Shown piece after piece: positions 41,778 to 52,604 of a stretch of DNA of 64,000 nucleotides. The position numbers and the translations under genes are program-made. Source of the stretch: Bacteroidota bacterium (GTDB lineage Bacteria; Bacteroidota; Bacteroidia; Chitinophagales; BACL12); contig JADJJZ010000029.1 in the NCBI GenBank assembly GCA_016706255.1, forward strand, positions 62,001-126,000, given 5' to 3'. Within the stretch, counting starts at the first letter, position 1; each line of letters opens with the position of its first letter. The notes under the pieces were generated by a model that was not told the origin of the DNA, ran no database searches, and worked only from the letters and a program-made list of their open reading frames with translations.

Positions 41778-43934
41778 TTATTTAAAAGTAATCTCCACAC
41801 GCTGATTTCGTTTTCTTCCTTCAGGTGTGTTATTGCTGTCAATTGGCTGGGTTGAGCCGTATCCGAATGTAGATATTCTGATGGCATCAATTCCTTTATT
41901 AATGAGGTATTCTCTGACTGCATTTGCTCTGTTTAAACTCAATTTTTCGCAATATGATTCACTGCATAATCCGTTGGTATGTCCACCAATCTCAATAGTT
42001 GTACCAGGATTAGCTTTCAGGAATTCATATAAACGATTTAATTCTTCAAATGATTCAGGTTTGATGATAGATTTATTGGCATCAAAATATAAATTGTCGA
42101 GAATGATTTTTTCGCCTTTGCGCAATGGTGTTAAATGGAAATCTACACGTTTAACTTTTTGTGTTCTGAAATCTTCAATATTGATGGTGGTTTCCAATGG
42201 GAGATAGCCCTCACGAATAATGGAAACCCTGTAGTTCACACTATCAGTTACTTTAATTCTATAGGTATTATTGAGGGTTGCAAGTTCTATTGGATCTGAT
42301 TCATAATCGTTCAGTATAAAATTCATGTTTGCGTTAATCGGAATGTTGGTAGTGGCATCGTAAATGGTTCCCCAAAGCAGGATTTCATTTGTGAGCACCA
42401 CATTTAATTCTTCCTTGGTTGGCACATAAACTTCCTCTTCAAACAACACAACATCGGGCTCCGTGACTACAACTACATTACCCATTGAATCAATTGTGGT
42501 TACAGGGTCCAACTTTGCTTCAAGTAAATCTGCAACAACTGAATCTTCAATTTCTTTTATTTCCTTAAGTGGAATTCGGTATAAATCTGCGTTTAATAAA
42601 TTATTTCCGGTTGAAGAGAAATAAGCGTAATCGGCTGTGTCAGGGATGGTAAAATAAGCATCAAACCCCTTTGAATTAACCATTGAACCAACATTTTCGG
42701 GCTTGGTCCAGTTTTGCCAGGTGCTGTCGAGGCGCACAGCTACATAAACATCCTGATCACCGTATCCCGGTAATCCGTTGGATGAAAAGAAAATGGTTTT
42801 GCCGTCTGAAGCAAGAAAAGGAGCCATTTCATTAGAAGCGGTATTAATGTCTTTCCCCACATTAATCGGGTCGCTCCATTCAATTTGGTTGGTGCTAAAG
42901 CTTACATAAATATCCTTCATACCATATGAATCAGCACGTTCAAGTGCCAACAATAATACGGTGCGATCGGAGTTCATAAAGTATTCGGCATACAGGTTAT
43001 GGGTCAAGACACCCGGCGTAATCAGGTTTTTAGGAAATACCCAACTGCCGTAGCTACTTTTCCAGGTTTGGGCAATACCGATTCTGGATTCTTCAATAGG
43101 GTGGTAGGTATTAGCCAAGGTAAGCATTTCGCCCTCCAGTGATATACCAACAACGTAGTTATTTGCATCGTTGTTAATTGGCCCGCCTGCGTTAACAGCA
43201 GTTGACCAGTTTGTGCCATTAAAATTGGAAATCCAAACATCATCATTCATGATGGTTCCGGTGTTTCCAACGTGGTTTTTACGAGTAAAATACAAGGTTT
43301 TGCCATCAGGAGTCACCAATGGAGCGATTTCACTACCAAATGAGTTAATTGCTTCACCCATGTTCTGACTTTTGCCTTTGAACACCACTTTATCCGTTGA
43401 AACTATTGCGCCGCTAGGGACTGTGGCAGGAGATTCAGCTATACCAATGGCATCAATTTGATTAAATCCATCTATACTTTCTGTATCCAATACCAGTTTA
43501 AGGTCGTTTGTAGCAAAGTCTGTAGGGGTAATATTTAGCGATAAAACGCGGCCAAGCGTCCATTTGCCGTTTTCTTCGGTTCTTTCGTAAACCAAATGGG
43601 GAATATTATACTGGTCGAAGAGGTAAATTGCCTTAATTGCACCGGCATTAAAACTTTCATTTATTACGATCTGTGTGACATGGATCTTTTTTTCGAAGCC
43701 AACGCGGATATATTCCTCAAAATAGTTCTCGGAAAGTGCTGGAGACCAAGCGCAGCCGCAATCTCCGAAGTTTGGTAAGCGCGATGGTGGGCCAAGCACC
43801 TGTTTTGCACTGTATGAATTCAGGTCCAATTGTGACGAATAAGAAATCACTTTTGTAGCCCAAAAAATATCACCGGCCCGGGCAAAGCCGATAATGCCCA
43901 ATAGGAATACAGGTAATAGTAGTATGCGTTTCAT
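41778..43934 (-). CDS. OmpA-family protein, tandem paralog of 39758-41767
   Basis: 718 residues from the ATG at 43934; a GTG four codons upstream is less likely. Signal peptide about 1-20 (ending FARAG). Same order as the paralog: discoidin-like domain (DIFWATKVISYSS, SYSAKQVLGPPSRLPN, CGCAWSPAL), PD40-type blades (APLVTPDGKTLYFTRK, MAPFLASDGKTIFFSSNG, FDAYFTIPDTADYAYFSS), a longer acidic linker, a regulatory-like domain, and OmpA (TTIEIGGHTNGLCSESYCEK, ANAVREYLINKGIDA, NQRVEITFK). The extra linker of about 50 residues distinguishes it. Its stop lies 10 bases before the start of the second paralog, so both are probably made from one mRNA. A role in envelope integrity or gliding is inferred from the domains only. 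Confidence 0.85.
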   Translation of the reverse strand: MKRILLLPVFLLGIIGFARAGDIFWATKVISYSSQLDLNSYSAKQVLGPPSRLPNFGDCGCAWSPALSENYFEEYIRVGFEKKIHVTQIVINESFNAGAIKAIYLFDQYNIPHLVYERTEENGKWTLGRVLSLNITPTDFATNDLKLVLDTESIDGFNQIDAIGIAESPATVPSGAIVSTDKVVFKGKSQNMGEAINSFGSEIAPLVTPDGKTLYFTRKNHVGNTGTIMNDDVWISNFNGTNWSTAVNAGGPINNDANNYVVGISLEGEMLTLANTYHPIEESRIGIAQTWKSSYGSWVFPKNLITPGVLTHNLYAEYFMNSDRTVLLLALERADSYGMKDIYVSFSTNQIEWSDPINVGKDINTASNEMAPFLASDGKTIFFSSNGLPGYGDQDVYVAVRLDSTWQNWTKPENVGSMVNSKGFDAYFTIPDTADYAYFSSTGNNLLNADLYRIPLKEIKEIEDSVVADLLEAKLDPVTTIDSMGNVVVVTEPDVVLFEEEVYVPTKEELNVVLTNEILLWGTIYDATTNIPINANMNFILNDYESDPIELATLNNTYRIKVTDSVNYRVSIIREGYLPLETTINIEDFRTQKVKRVDFHLTPLRKGEKIILDNLYFDANKSIIKPESFEELNRLYEFLKANPGTTIEIGGHTNGLCSESYCEKLSLNRANAVREYLINKGIDAIRISTFGYGSTQPIDSNNTPEGRKRNQRVEITFK

Positions 43935-44062
43935 ATTATTTCTCACAGATGTCGATTGGTAAAATTATGTTTTACAGTTGATGAAAAAAAATACATTTTT
44001 TGTGATTTTGTAACATACAAACGAAGGTATTTTATTTTTCTATACAGATATTTGAACAAAAT

Positions 44063-44692
44063 ATGACGAAAACTCAAAAAGTGCAGTTTGTTTTGGATAC
44101 CCTCAACCGTTTGTATCCAAATCCCCCTATTCCGTTAAACCACAAAGATGCATATACTTTATTGGTTGCTGTGGTTTTATCTGCTCAATGTACAGATGAA
44201 AGGGTAAATAAGGTTACTCCGGGGTTATTTGCCCTGGCCGACAACCCTTATGATATGGTAAAACTGAGTCCGGAGCGGATTAAGTCGATTATTCAGCCCT
44301 GTGGGTTATCTCCAATGAAATCGAAGGGTATTTACGGGTTATCTGAAATAATCATTAATAAACATGGCGGCAAGGTGCCATCAACCTTTGAAGCTTTAGA
44401 AGCCTTACCGGCAGTAGGGCATAAAACAGCCAGTGTTGTTATGACACAAGCATTTGGTGTTCCGGCATTTCCGGTAGATACCCATATTCATCGCCTTGCC
44501 TGGCGGTGGGGATTGAGTAATGGTAAATCGGTAGAGCAAACAGAAAGGGATCTTAAGCGCTTATTCCCCGAAAAATCATGGAATTTATTACATCTTCAAA
44601 TTATATACTTCGGCCGAGCATATTGCCCAGCACGCGGCCACATTAAAGAAAACTGCCCGATTTGCAGCGTTATCGGGAGAAAATCAATGTAA
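44063..44692 (+). CDS. nth: Endonuclease III (DNA glycosylase/AP lyase)
   Basis: 209 residues. Removes oxidised pyrimidines and cleaves the DNA backbone in base-excision repair. Motifs: VVLSAQCTDERVNKVTPGLF, the helix-hairpin-helix ALEALPAVGHKTASVVM with catalytic Lys121, and FPVDTHIHRLAWRWG with Asp139. The [4Fe-4S] site is incomplete: Cys188, Cys198 and Cys201 are present with 9 and 2 residues between them, but there is no fourth Cys in the last eight residues. The normal E. coli spacing is 6, 2 and 5. The cluster is therefore probably absent or altered. A terminator follows, shared with the giant surface-protein gene. Confidence 0.92.
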   Translation: MTKTQKVQFVLDTLNRLYPNPPIPLNHKDAYTLLVAVVLSAQCTDERVNKVTPGLFALADNPYDMVKLSPERIKSIIQPCGLSPMKSKGIYGLSEIIINKHGGKVPSTFEALEALPAVGHKTASVVMTQAFGVPAFPVDTHIHRLAWRWGLSNGKSVEQTERDLKRLFPEKSWNLLHLQIIYFGRAYCPARGHIKENCPICSVIGRKSM

Positions 44693-44694
44693 AA

Positions 44695-44722
44695 AAAAAG
44701 GAGCTCAAATGAGCTCCTTTTT
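44695..44722. terminator. Bidirectional terminator after nth
   Basis: A 13-bp perfect stem (AAAAAGGAGCTCA at 44695-44707 with TGAGCTCCTTTTT at 44710-44722) has a two-base loop, with T runs on both strands. It serves nth on the plus strand and the giant surface-protein gene on the minus strand. Confidence 0.85.
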
Positions 44723-44742
44723 TAATAGTATTCTATTGATGC

Positions 44743-47700
44743 TTATTTCACTAAAACAATTGATTTAGTAGCCATCGCATCATTACCTATGATATTCAGT
44801 TGGTAAACACCTTCCGCAAAACCAGTCATATCAATTACATAAGTATTTGATAATGTGGTAGTTGGTTTGGTTGACCAAACTAACTGTCCGAGGTTATTAA
44901 CTAATTCTAATTTGATTTCCTGTGCGGTTGCAAGGTCTATAGAAACATTTGCAAAATCAGCAGTAGGGTTAGGTTGAACAGTTACAGCATTTGCTAAACT
45001 GATATCACCAATTGCATCACCTACAGAAATTACAATACTATAGAAGTCAGTTCCGCAACCGTTTGTTACAGTTAATGTAACGGTATAAGAACCTTCTACT
45101 GCGTATGTGTGTGAAGGGTTAGCAGTGGTAGAAGTTCCGCCATCGCCGAAGCTCCAGTTATAAGAAGCGCCGTCGGTAGAGGTATTAGTAAATGTTACTG
45201 TTAAACCTGTAGCTGTATAAGTAAATCCTGCAACTGGAGTGTAGTTAACTGTTACAGTAATTGCATCAGTTACAGAACATCCTGTAGTTGGATTAGTTAC
45301 AGTTACAGAATATGTTCCTGTTTCAGTTACGGTGATTGTTTGAGTAGTTGCACCAGTGCTCCAGAGGTAAGTGCTACCTGTGTTACCTGCATCAAGTACT
45401 TTTTCATCACAAACTGTTATTGCAGAACCTAATTCCAATGAAGGTGTTTCATATGATTCTATTGTGAAACATAACATGTCATTTGTAGGATCAGAATCAC
45501 CTGAGAAATCAGTCCAAACACATAATTCATAAGTGCCAGGAGTTGAGAAATCAAATGGAGCATCTACGAATGTAAATGTACCTGTTCCACCTGCATCGAT
45601 AATAACCGCTGCAAAGTCAGAAACAATTGCACCACCATCTACCTGATATTTGATTGGGAAAGTGCTAACACCACTTGGACCGAAGTTTTCAACGGTAACA
45701 GTAATGTCTTCAACACCTAAACCGCAACCACCTTCTGGTGAAATAAGGGCAGTTACGCCTAAGTCAACCGGAGCACAAAGTTTAATGTACTCATAGATGT
45801 TTTTAAGCAAGTTATTTGCTTCATCAAGCGGACCATGGAAGTAAGGAGGTGTCATACCACCAACTACTAATGAACCATCGCCCCAGCCTTTTTCAGCAAG
45901 CACATAACGAGTTGCATCATATGTATCAAGAATGATAGGACTAATATCACCACCTTCTACACTAGCGTGGCCAAAGCTTGAACCAGTGAAATCGGTTGTA
46001 ATTGGAGTCCAAGGACCTGCGAAAACAGGGTGACCTGCATCAGCAGCAGTTACGGCACTGGTATACCAGCTATAATTCAAGTGAATACCGCCAAAACCGA
46101 AGTCCATACCATCACCTTCGTTAGGTGCAGAATTCAGTAATAAATTACCACCTGAAGCAACCCAGTTTTCAACCATTGAGCCATTTGCAGCCAGGAAGTT
46201 TTCAAGTTCATTTGCCTGAGCATCAGAACCTTCAAGATAAACGAAACAAGTGTTTTCGTCGAATACTTCTAATGGATCTAAAGTTTCAACATATTCTAAG
46301 AACCAGCCATCGTCGCCAAATACAGCGTCCATAGCATCAGAATTTGAAGTAACATACCAAGGTTCAGAACCACCGTAAACATTAGAATAGATGTAATAAG
46401 CATCAGTTCCTGAAACAGGAGTGAGGTTAACTACATTAGTATTTAATGTATCGTTAGTTAAGTCTTCGTCAGTTGCTAATTCAGTCCATGCTTTGAAATC
46501 ATAAATTCCATCAGCTGCAAAATCTTCAGTAGCTGCGAAAGTCATAATTCCGGTTGCACCGCCATCAATAGTTCCGATATAAGGTTCTGTATGGATAGTA
46601 CCGCCGTTTACCTGATAAGCTACATCAAAGCCACTTTGAGGTAATACACCCAAGTTTTCAACTAATACACTAACTATTTCAGAACCTGTTAAGGTAACTG
46701 CAGATTCAGGCGTAATTAATTCAACAACACCTAAGTCATTATCAAACGGATCTTGAATTCTTACGTTATCGAAAGCGAAACCGTCGTTATAGTTCCAGTA
46801 GGTATCAGCTGCAAATACAAAACGTAATCTTACAGATGGTTCACCTGCAAGGAAGCTTAAGTCGTAGTAAGCATGTTTCCAGCCACCACCTGTAGCCTGC
46901 CATCCGCGATAATCAGTTTCGTAGAATGTTGGATACATGCTATAGCAAGTGTAGCTATCGTACCAGTTTTCACCTTCACCAACGTTACCGAGTTGAGTCC
47001 AGGTAGTACCGCCATCTACTGAGTATTGCATTTTGGCACCATCAGAATATAATTGAATATCATAATTCAAATCAAATTCTAAATAAGGGAATAATAAAGA
47101 AGAGAAATCCAAACAAGGTGATGTAACATACGATTTCTCATTATTGTTATAATAACCTGTAAGGTTGGTAACCCAAGTGTTTTGACTTGTTGGAGTTGCC
47201 GGAGGTGCTGTATTGATAACAAATCCTGCAGGTGTTCCTAAATCCCATGTAGAAGATGCACCGCCGGAAATCCAGCCTTCTGCACCAGCTTCAAAATCCT
47301 GATAATAAGGATAAGATGTGATAGTAGGAATGTTATTTACAACCCAATCCATTGAGTCATTAGTAGTTATAGTATCTAATGCAAGTGAAGTCCATGCATA
47401 TATTTCATACTCACCAACTGCAGCCATATCAACTGTAGTAGAGAAGGTATAAGTTACTGTAGCACCAACATCTAATGTGCCCGGAACAACTTCATTAATA
47501 ATAGTACCACCGTTTACCTGATAGTGAACCGGAATATCAGATTGAGGTAAGAAACCGTAGTTTTTCACATCAATAGTAATATTTTCAGTACCACCTAAAC
47601 CGCAAGAAGATTCTGGAGATGAGTGAGCGTTAACTCCAACATCATAATCAGAAATCGTACAAGTAGCAAGATAAGAAATCAGGTTTTTACGGAAATTATC

Positions 47701-48819
47701 TGCATCAGGAGCAGGAGAGTGGAAGAAGGTAGTAGTCATACCACCAAAAATTACTGTTCCGGCGCCCCATGATTTTTCGGCACAAACGATATTTGTAGGT
47801 CCGAATAAATCATGTAAAATTTCAGTCCATCCGGTTCCATCTACTCTTGCATGGCCGTAAGAACCGCCGCTCATAGAGGTAGAAGTAGGAGTGAAAGGAC
47901 CATCAAATACAGGGTGAAGTGGCACAGCAGCTTCAGCAGTTCCTGTAAAATAAGGGTAGAATAAATGTGTTCCGTCAAATCCGAAATCCATTCCATCACC
48001 TTCGTTAGGTGCAGCATTTAATAATAAATGTCCACCTGAAGCTACCCAGTTTTCAATTGTTGTAATATTAGCTGATAAGAATGTTTCTAATTCAGCAGCA
48101 TGTGAATCTGAACCTTCTAAGAAAACGAAACAAGTTCCTGTTCCAAATACAACGGCAGGATCCAGTGTTTCAAAATAATCTAAAGTCCATTCACCAACAC
48201 CAAATACTGCATCCATATCGGCAGAGTTTGTTGTTGTATACCAAGGTTCACCACCTGTAGTATTACTATAGATATAGTAAGCACTAGTTCCTGTGATAGG
48301 AAGTAAATTACTTACTGTTTCGGTAATCATATCATTGGTAACATCTTCATCAGTAGCGAGTGAAGTCCAAGCTTCAAAAATGTAATCGCCGTCAACACTT
48401 AAGTCTTCTGTTGAAGCAAAATAATGTATTGCAGTTCCACCCGGAGCAACTGTTCCAACAAAGGTTTCAGTTGTAGTTGGACCACCATCCATTTTATAAG
48501 AAACAGGGAAACCTGACTGAGGTTCTGTTCCGTAATTTTTGATAACAACTGAAATTGGTTCAGCAGCACCTAAAGATGGACCATCGTTAGGTTCGTAAAC
48601 TGATTCAACCCCAACATCGTTAGCATATAAGTCAGCAATTTTAAAGTTATCGAAAGCAAATCCGTCGTTAAAATTCCAATAGGTATCTGATGCAAATACG
48701 ATACGGATTTTAACATTTGAAAGGCCACCTAAGAAAGAAAGATCATGGTAAGCGTGTTTCCAACCTGAGTAATAACCGTTCCAACCTCTGTAATCAGATA
48801 TATAATAAGTTGGATACAT
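44743..48819 (-). pseudogene. Main piece of giant modular T9SS surface protein A (5' part in another frame)
   Basis: 1358 residues if the internal ATG is used, but the first residues (MYPTYYISDYRGW) continue a jelly-roll domain started in the other frame at 48729-50246. Layout after that domain: CARDB-like, ThuA/amidotransferase-like module, CARDB-like, jelly-roll, CARDB-like, a second ThuA-like module, CARDB-like, an Ig-like domain, a PKD domain (WSFGDGGTSTTANPSHTY) and a T9SS type A sorting domain (VQPNPTADFANVSIDL, NNLGQLVWSTKP, EGVYQLNI). Full protein would be near 1830 residues. This piece has no signal peptide and so could not be exported alone. Next to its paralog at 50517-55822. Confidence 0.8.
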
Positions 48820-50246
48820 GCCGTATAGCTGTTAAACCAGTTTTCACCTTCACCAACGTTACCTAAATCGTTCCATGAAGCACCGCCGTCAGTTGAATAC
48901 ATAACTTTGGCACCATCAGAATATTCCTGAATATCCCAGTTTACATCCATTTCAAGGTAAGGGAATACCAAAGAAGAGAAATCGAGACAAGGTGATTCAA
49001 CATAAGATTTTTCACTATTATTATAATAACCGGTTAAGCTGGTTGTCCAGCTTTTTAAACTACCCGGAGTTGCCGGTGGAGCGCCAAAAATTGCGGCACC
49101 TGCAGGTTCACCAAGTTCCCAAGAACTTGAAGCACCACCTGCAATCCAACCTGCTGCACCATCTTCAAATGCTTCAACATATGGATAAGTAACAATAGTC
49201 GGAACATTATTAACAATACTTGTCTGGCTATTATTCAGTGGATCTTCATCAGTTGCTAAATCGCAATTGGCAACAATTGTATGTGCACCAATAGCAGTTA
49301 AATCGGCTGCAACAGCAAATGTTACTGAAACAGAGGCACCGGGAGCTACCGGACCTGCAATGATATCAGAAACGATTGCACCACCATCAAGCTGGTAACT
49401 AACAGGAATGTTAGATTCTTCGCTCAACCCATAGTTTTTGTAAGTAACAGTAACTGTTTCCAAACCTAAACCGCAAGCACTTGTCGGGTTATCAATTGAC
49501 AAGGTTGCAAAATCGTGGTCAGGGATTTCGTAAAAAGCTAAATAATAAATGATGTTTTGAAGTAAATTCGTTGCTTCCAAAATAGGAGAGTGGAAGTTAG
49601 CTGTGGTCATACCACCAAAACCAACTATACCATCCGTTCCATAACGACCTTCAGAAAAAGCTACAGTTGTAGGTGAAAAGGAATCAGCAATTAAAGGTGT
49701 TATTTCAGCACCTGATACACTTGCGTGTGAAAATGATGAACCCGTCCAATTTAATCCAACTGGCGTGTAAGGCGTATTGAAAATAGGATGTGAAGCATCC
49801 TGAGCTGTAACATCGCCGGAACCGCCCCAATAGGTAAGATAAACATCTCCAAAACCAAAACTCATACCATCACCTTCGTTAGGTGCGGCGTTGAGAAATA
49901 GTCTACCGCCCGAATTCACCCAATCTTCGATTGTGGTCATATTCGTCGTGAGAAAAAGTTCAAGTTCGTCGGCAAAACCATCCGAACCATCTAAATACAC
50001 GAAATTTGTATTTGCAGAAAAGACCACTGCCGGATCACAGGTTTCGAAAAATTCCTGCGTCCATGATCCAAATCCAAATACAACATTCATAGCATCCGAG
50101 TTAGCCGTAGTATACCACGGTTCTGCTCCGCCATAGACATTTGAGTAAATGTAATAACTGTCGTCCTGAGCCGACAACTCCCGTGCTGACAAAAATGCCA
50201 TAATTATCAATGCACGACTGAGGAGCTTAAGTAGGTGTTTCTTCAT
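48729..50246 (-). pseudogene. N-terminal piece of giant modular T9SS surface protein A
   Basis: 505 residues, of which about 475 belong to the original protein. Signal peptide about 1-26 (ending SARELSAQ). Then comes the first ThuA/glutamine-amidotransferase-like module (about 30-220, with LNAAPNEGDGMSFGFG and GGMTTANFHSP), a CARDB-like domain, and most of a jelly-roll domain (YVEAFEDGAAGWIAGG, SWELGEPAG, SPCLDFSSLVFPYLEMD). At SYTA, where paralogs read SYTCYSMYPT or HDACYAMYPT, the frame leaves the domain and ends after 30 unrelated residues. The true frame continues as the 44743-48819 piece. Confidence 0.8.
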
Positions 50247-50460
50247 AAAAACTGTTTAGTGTTTAATGTATTCAACCAATTCTGTGTCGAAAATAAATAA
50301 CCTGTGTCGGTTTTTCATATTAATTGTGTTAAAAAAGATACAAAATTTAAAAATTGTTAATACCGCTGAATGCAACCATATTGCTAATGCCCGAAATTAT
50401 TGGGTTTCAGGGGAATTTATACGAAATAAAGCAGATGTGTACAAAGTGCATAACTTAAAA

Positions 50461-50491
50461 AAAAATGAGGCTCATTTGGAGCCTCATTTTT
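50461..50491. terminator. Terminator after giant surface-protein gene B
   Basis: A 13-bp perfect stem (AAAAATGAGGCTC at 50461-50473 with GAGCCTCATTTTT at 50479-50491) has a 5-base loop and T runs on both strands. It lies 26 bases after the stop of the gene at 50517. The rest of 50247-50516 shows no gene. Confidence 0.88.
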
Positions 50492-50516
50492 TTTAAGCGT
50501 AATATTTTGTATGCTT

Positions 50517-52604
50517 TTACTTAGTCACAATTATTTGTTTTGTGGCTTGCGCATTTTTACTGTTGATATTTAACTGGTAAACCCCTGCTGCAAATCCTGT
50601 CATATCAATTGAAATTGCTTTTGAAGCAATAACACCGGGTTGTGCAGACCATACGGTTTGTCCCAGCGTATTTACTAGTTCAAGGCTAATTTCAGTTGCT
50701 TCAGACATATTAAAGGTAACTACAGTAAAATCTGAAGTAGGATTTGGGTAAACTGCCACAGCGTTATCTAAGGCAATATCTTCAACTCCTAATGTAACTT
50801 CAATTACCATGCTGTAAAAGTCTGATCCACAGCCATTTGTAACAGTAACGGTTACTGTATAAGTTCCGGTTGTTGCATAAGTATGTGAAGGATCTTCAGA
50901 TGTAGAAGTTCCGCCATCACCAAAACTCCAGTTATACGATGCACCATCAGTAGAACCGTTAGTAAATGTTATGGTTAATCCGGATGCCGTATAAGTAAAG
51001 CTGGCTTCCGGTGTATAATTTACCGTTACGGTAACGGCATCAGTTACTGAACATCCGGTTGTAGGGTTTGTAACTGTTACGGTATATTCACCGGTTTCAG
51101 TAACGTTGATTGTTTGTGTTGTAGCACCTGTATTCCATAAATAGGTGCTGCCGATGTTGCCTGCATCAAGCGTGGTGATGTCACAAATCGTTTTGTTTGG
51201 ACCTAATTCTAAACTTGGTGTGGCTAAAGAGGTTAATGTTAAAAATAACTCATCATTTGTTTCATCTTCATCACCACTAAAGTCAGTCCAAACAAGCAAA
51301 TCATGATCACCCGGAGCCGATAAATCAGCAGTTGCATCGAATGTAAATATGTATGTTCCGCCGGTTGGGATTGGACCAGGAGCAATTTCAAAAATCGGTA
51401 ATGCACCATCAAGTTGATATTTAACCGGTGTATTGGTAACTGTTGTAGGACCGAAGTTGGTAATTTCAATAGTTACTTCTTCGCCGGAAGTCATACCACA
51501 TCCACCTTCCGGTGATATTAATGTTGTAACACCGATATCAACAGGCGAACATAATTTGATATAATCAATAATATTTTGACGCAGGTTTTGACCATCAGGT
51601 GATGGTGAATAATATTCAGGAACATTCATCGAGCCGAACATTACGCGGCCTTCGCCCCATTCTTTTTCACCTAAAAGATAACAGTCATCACAAGATATAT
51701 CACTGATTATCGGTGTAAAATCACCTATTACGCGAGCATATCCAACATAATAACCATAGAGGTCAGAAGTAACCGGAATAAATGGTCCGTTTAATACAGG
51801 GTGTAAAGGATCCACCGCTGCAGTTTCGTAAGTATAATAAGGATAAGAAATTTCAACTCCGCCAAAACCTACTTCACCACCGCTGCCTTCCCAAGGAGAA
51901 GCATTAATGAACAGATTTCCTCCGGATGCTACCCATCCCTCAATGATGTCTTTATTCGCATTAAAGAAGGTTGAGAATTCACTCCAGTGGCTTTCACTTC
52001 CTTCTAGGAAAATGAAACAATTATCTTCTCCAAAAACGTCAAATAAATCAAGCGATTCGTAATAATCTAAAGTCCATGCATCAGCTCCAAATACGGCATC
52101 CATTGCAGTTGTGTTGGAATTCATATAACCCGGTTCGTAACCCACAGTGCTACTATAAATATAATAAGCGCCTGTTCCTGACACTGGAGGGAAGTTGTAA
52201 ATTGTCGCACAACCAAATATTGAATCATTAGTAATGTCTTCATCTCCCGGAAGACTAGTCCATGAGCAAATATCGTGGAATCCGTCAGTACTTAAATCTG
52301 CAGTAGTAGCAAATGTAAATGGTGCCATAGTTCCTGCTGCAAGTGTGCCTGTAAATATCTCTGTTATTACAGGTCCACCATCAGCTTTATAACTAACGTT
52401 GAAACCCGACTGAGGTAATGTTCCGTAATTTCTAACATTAACTGTAATTGCTTCAGACGCTGTTAAATCTGGTCCTGAAACAGGGCTTAATAATTCATAA
52501 ACGCCTAAATCGTTTGGAAAAGGATCCTGTAAGCGGAAATTGTCTAAACCAATTCCATCAAAATTGTAAATGCCATCCGCAACAAATTTGAATCTGAATT
52601 TCAC
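50517..52604 (-). pseudogene. C-terminal piece of giant modular T9SS surface protein B
   Basis: 695 residues starting at an ATG that overlaps the previous frame's stop by four bases (ATGA). The beginning (VKFRFKFVADGIYNFDGIG without its V) is the second half of a jelly-roll domain. Then follow CARDB-like, a ThuA-like module (residues about 140-345), CARDB-like, Ig-like (STYLWNTGATTQTINVTETG), PKD (FGDGGTSTSEDPSHTY) and a type A sorting domain (VYPNPTSDFTVVTFNM, AGVYQLNI). It lacks a signal peptide. The Ig, PKD and sorting parts are closely similar to those of protein A. Confidence 0.8.

Noticed and set aside
41827..42207. 126-residue plus-strand frame inside the OmpA paralog
   Set aside because: Antisense to conserved OmpA and linker coding sequence; no independent support.
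50266..50496. 76-residue plus-strand frame in the 50.2-50.5 kb gap
   Set aside because: Runs into the terminator hairpin of the neighbouring gene and lacks similarity to anything I know.
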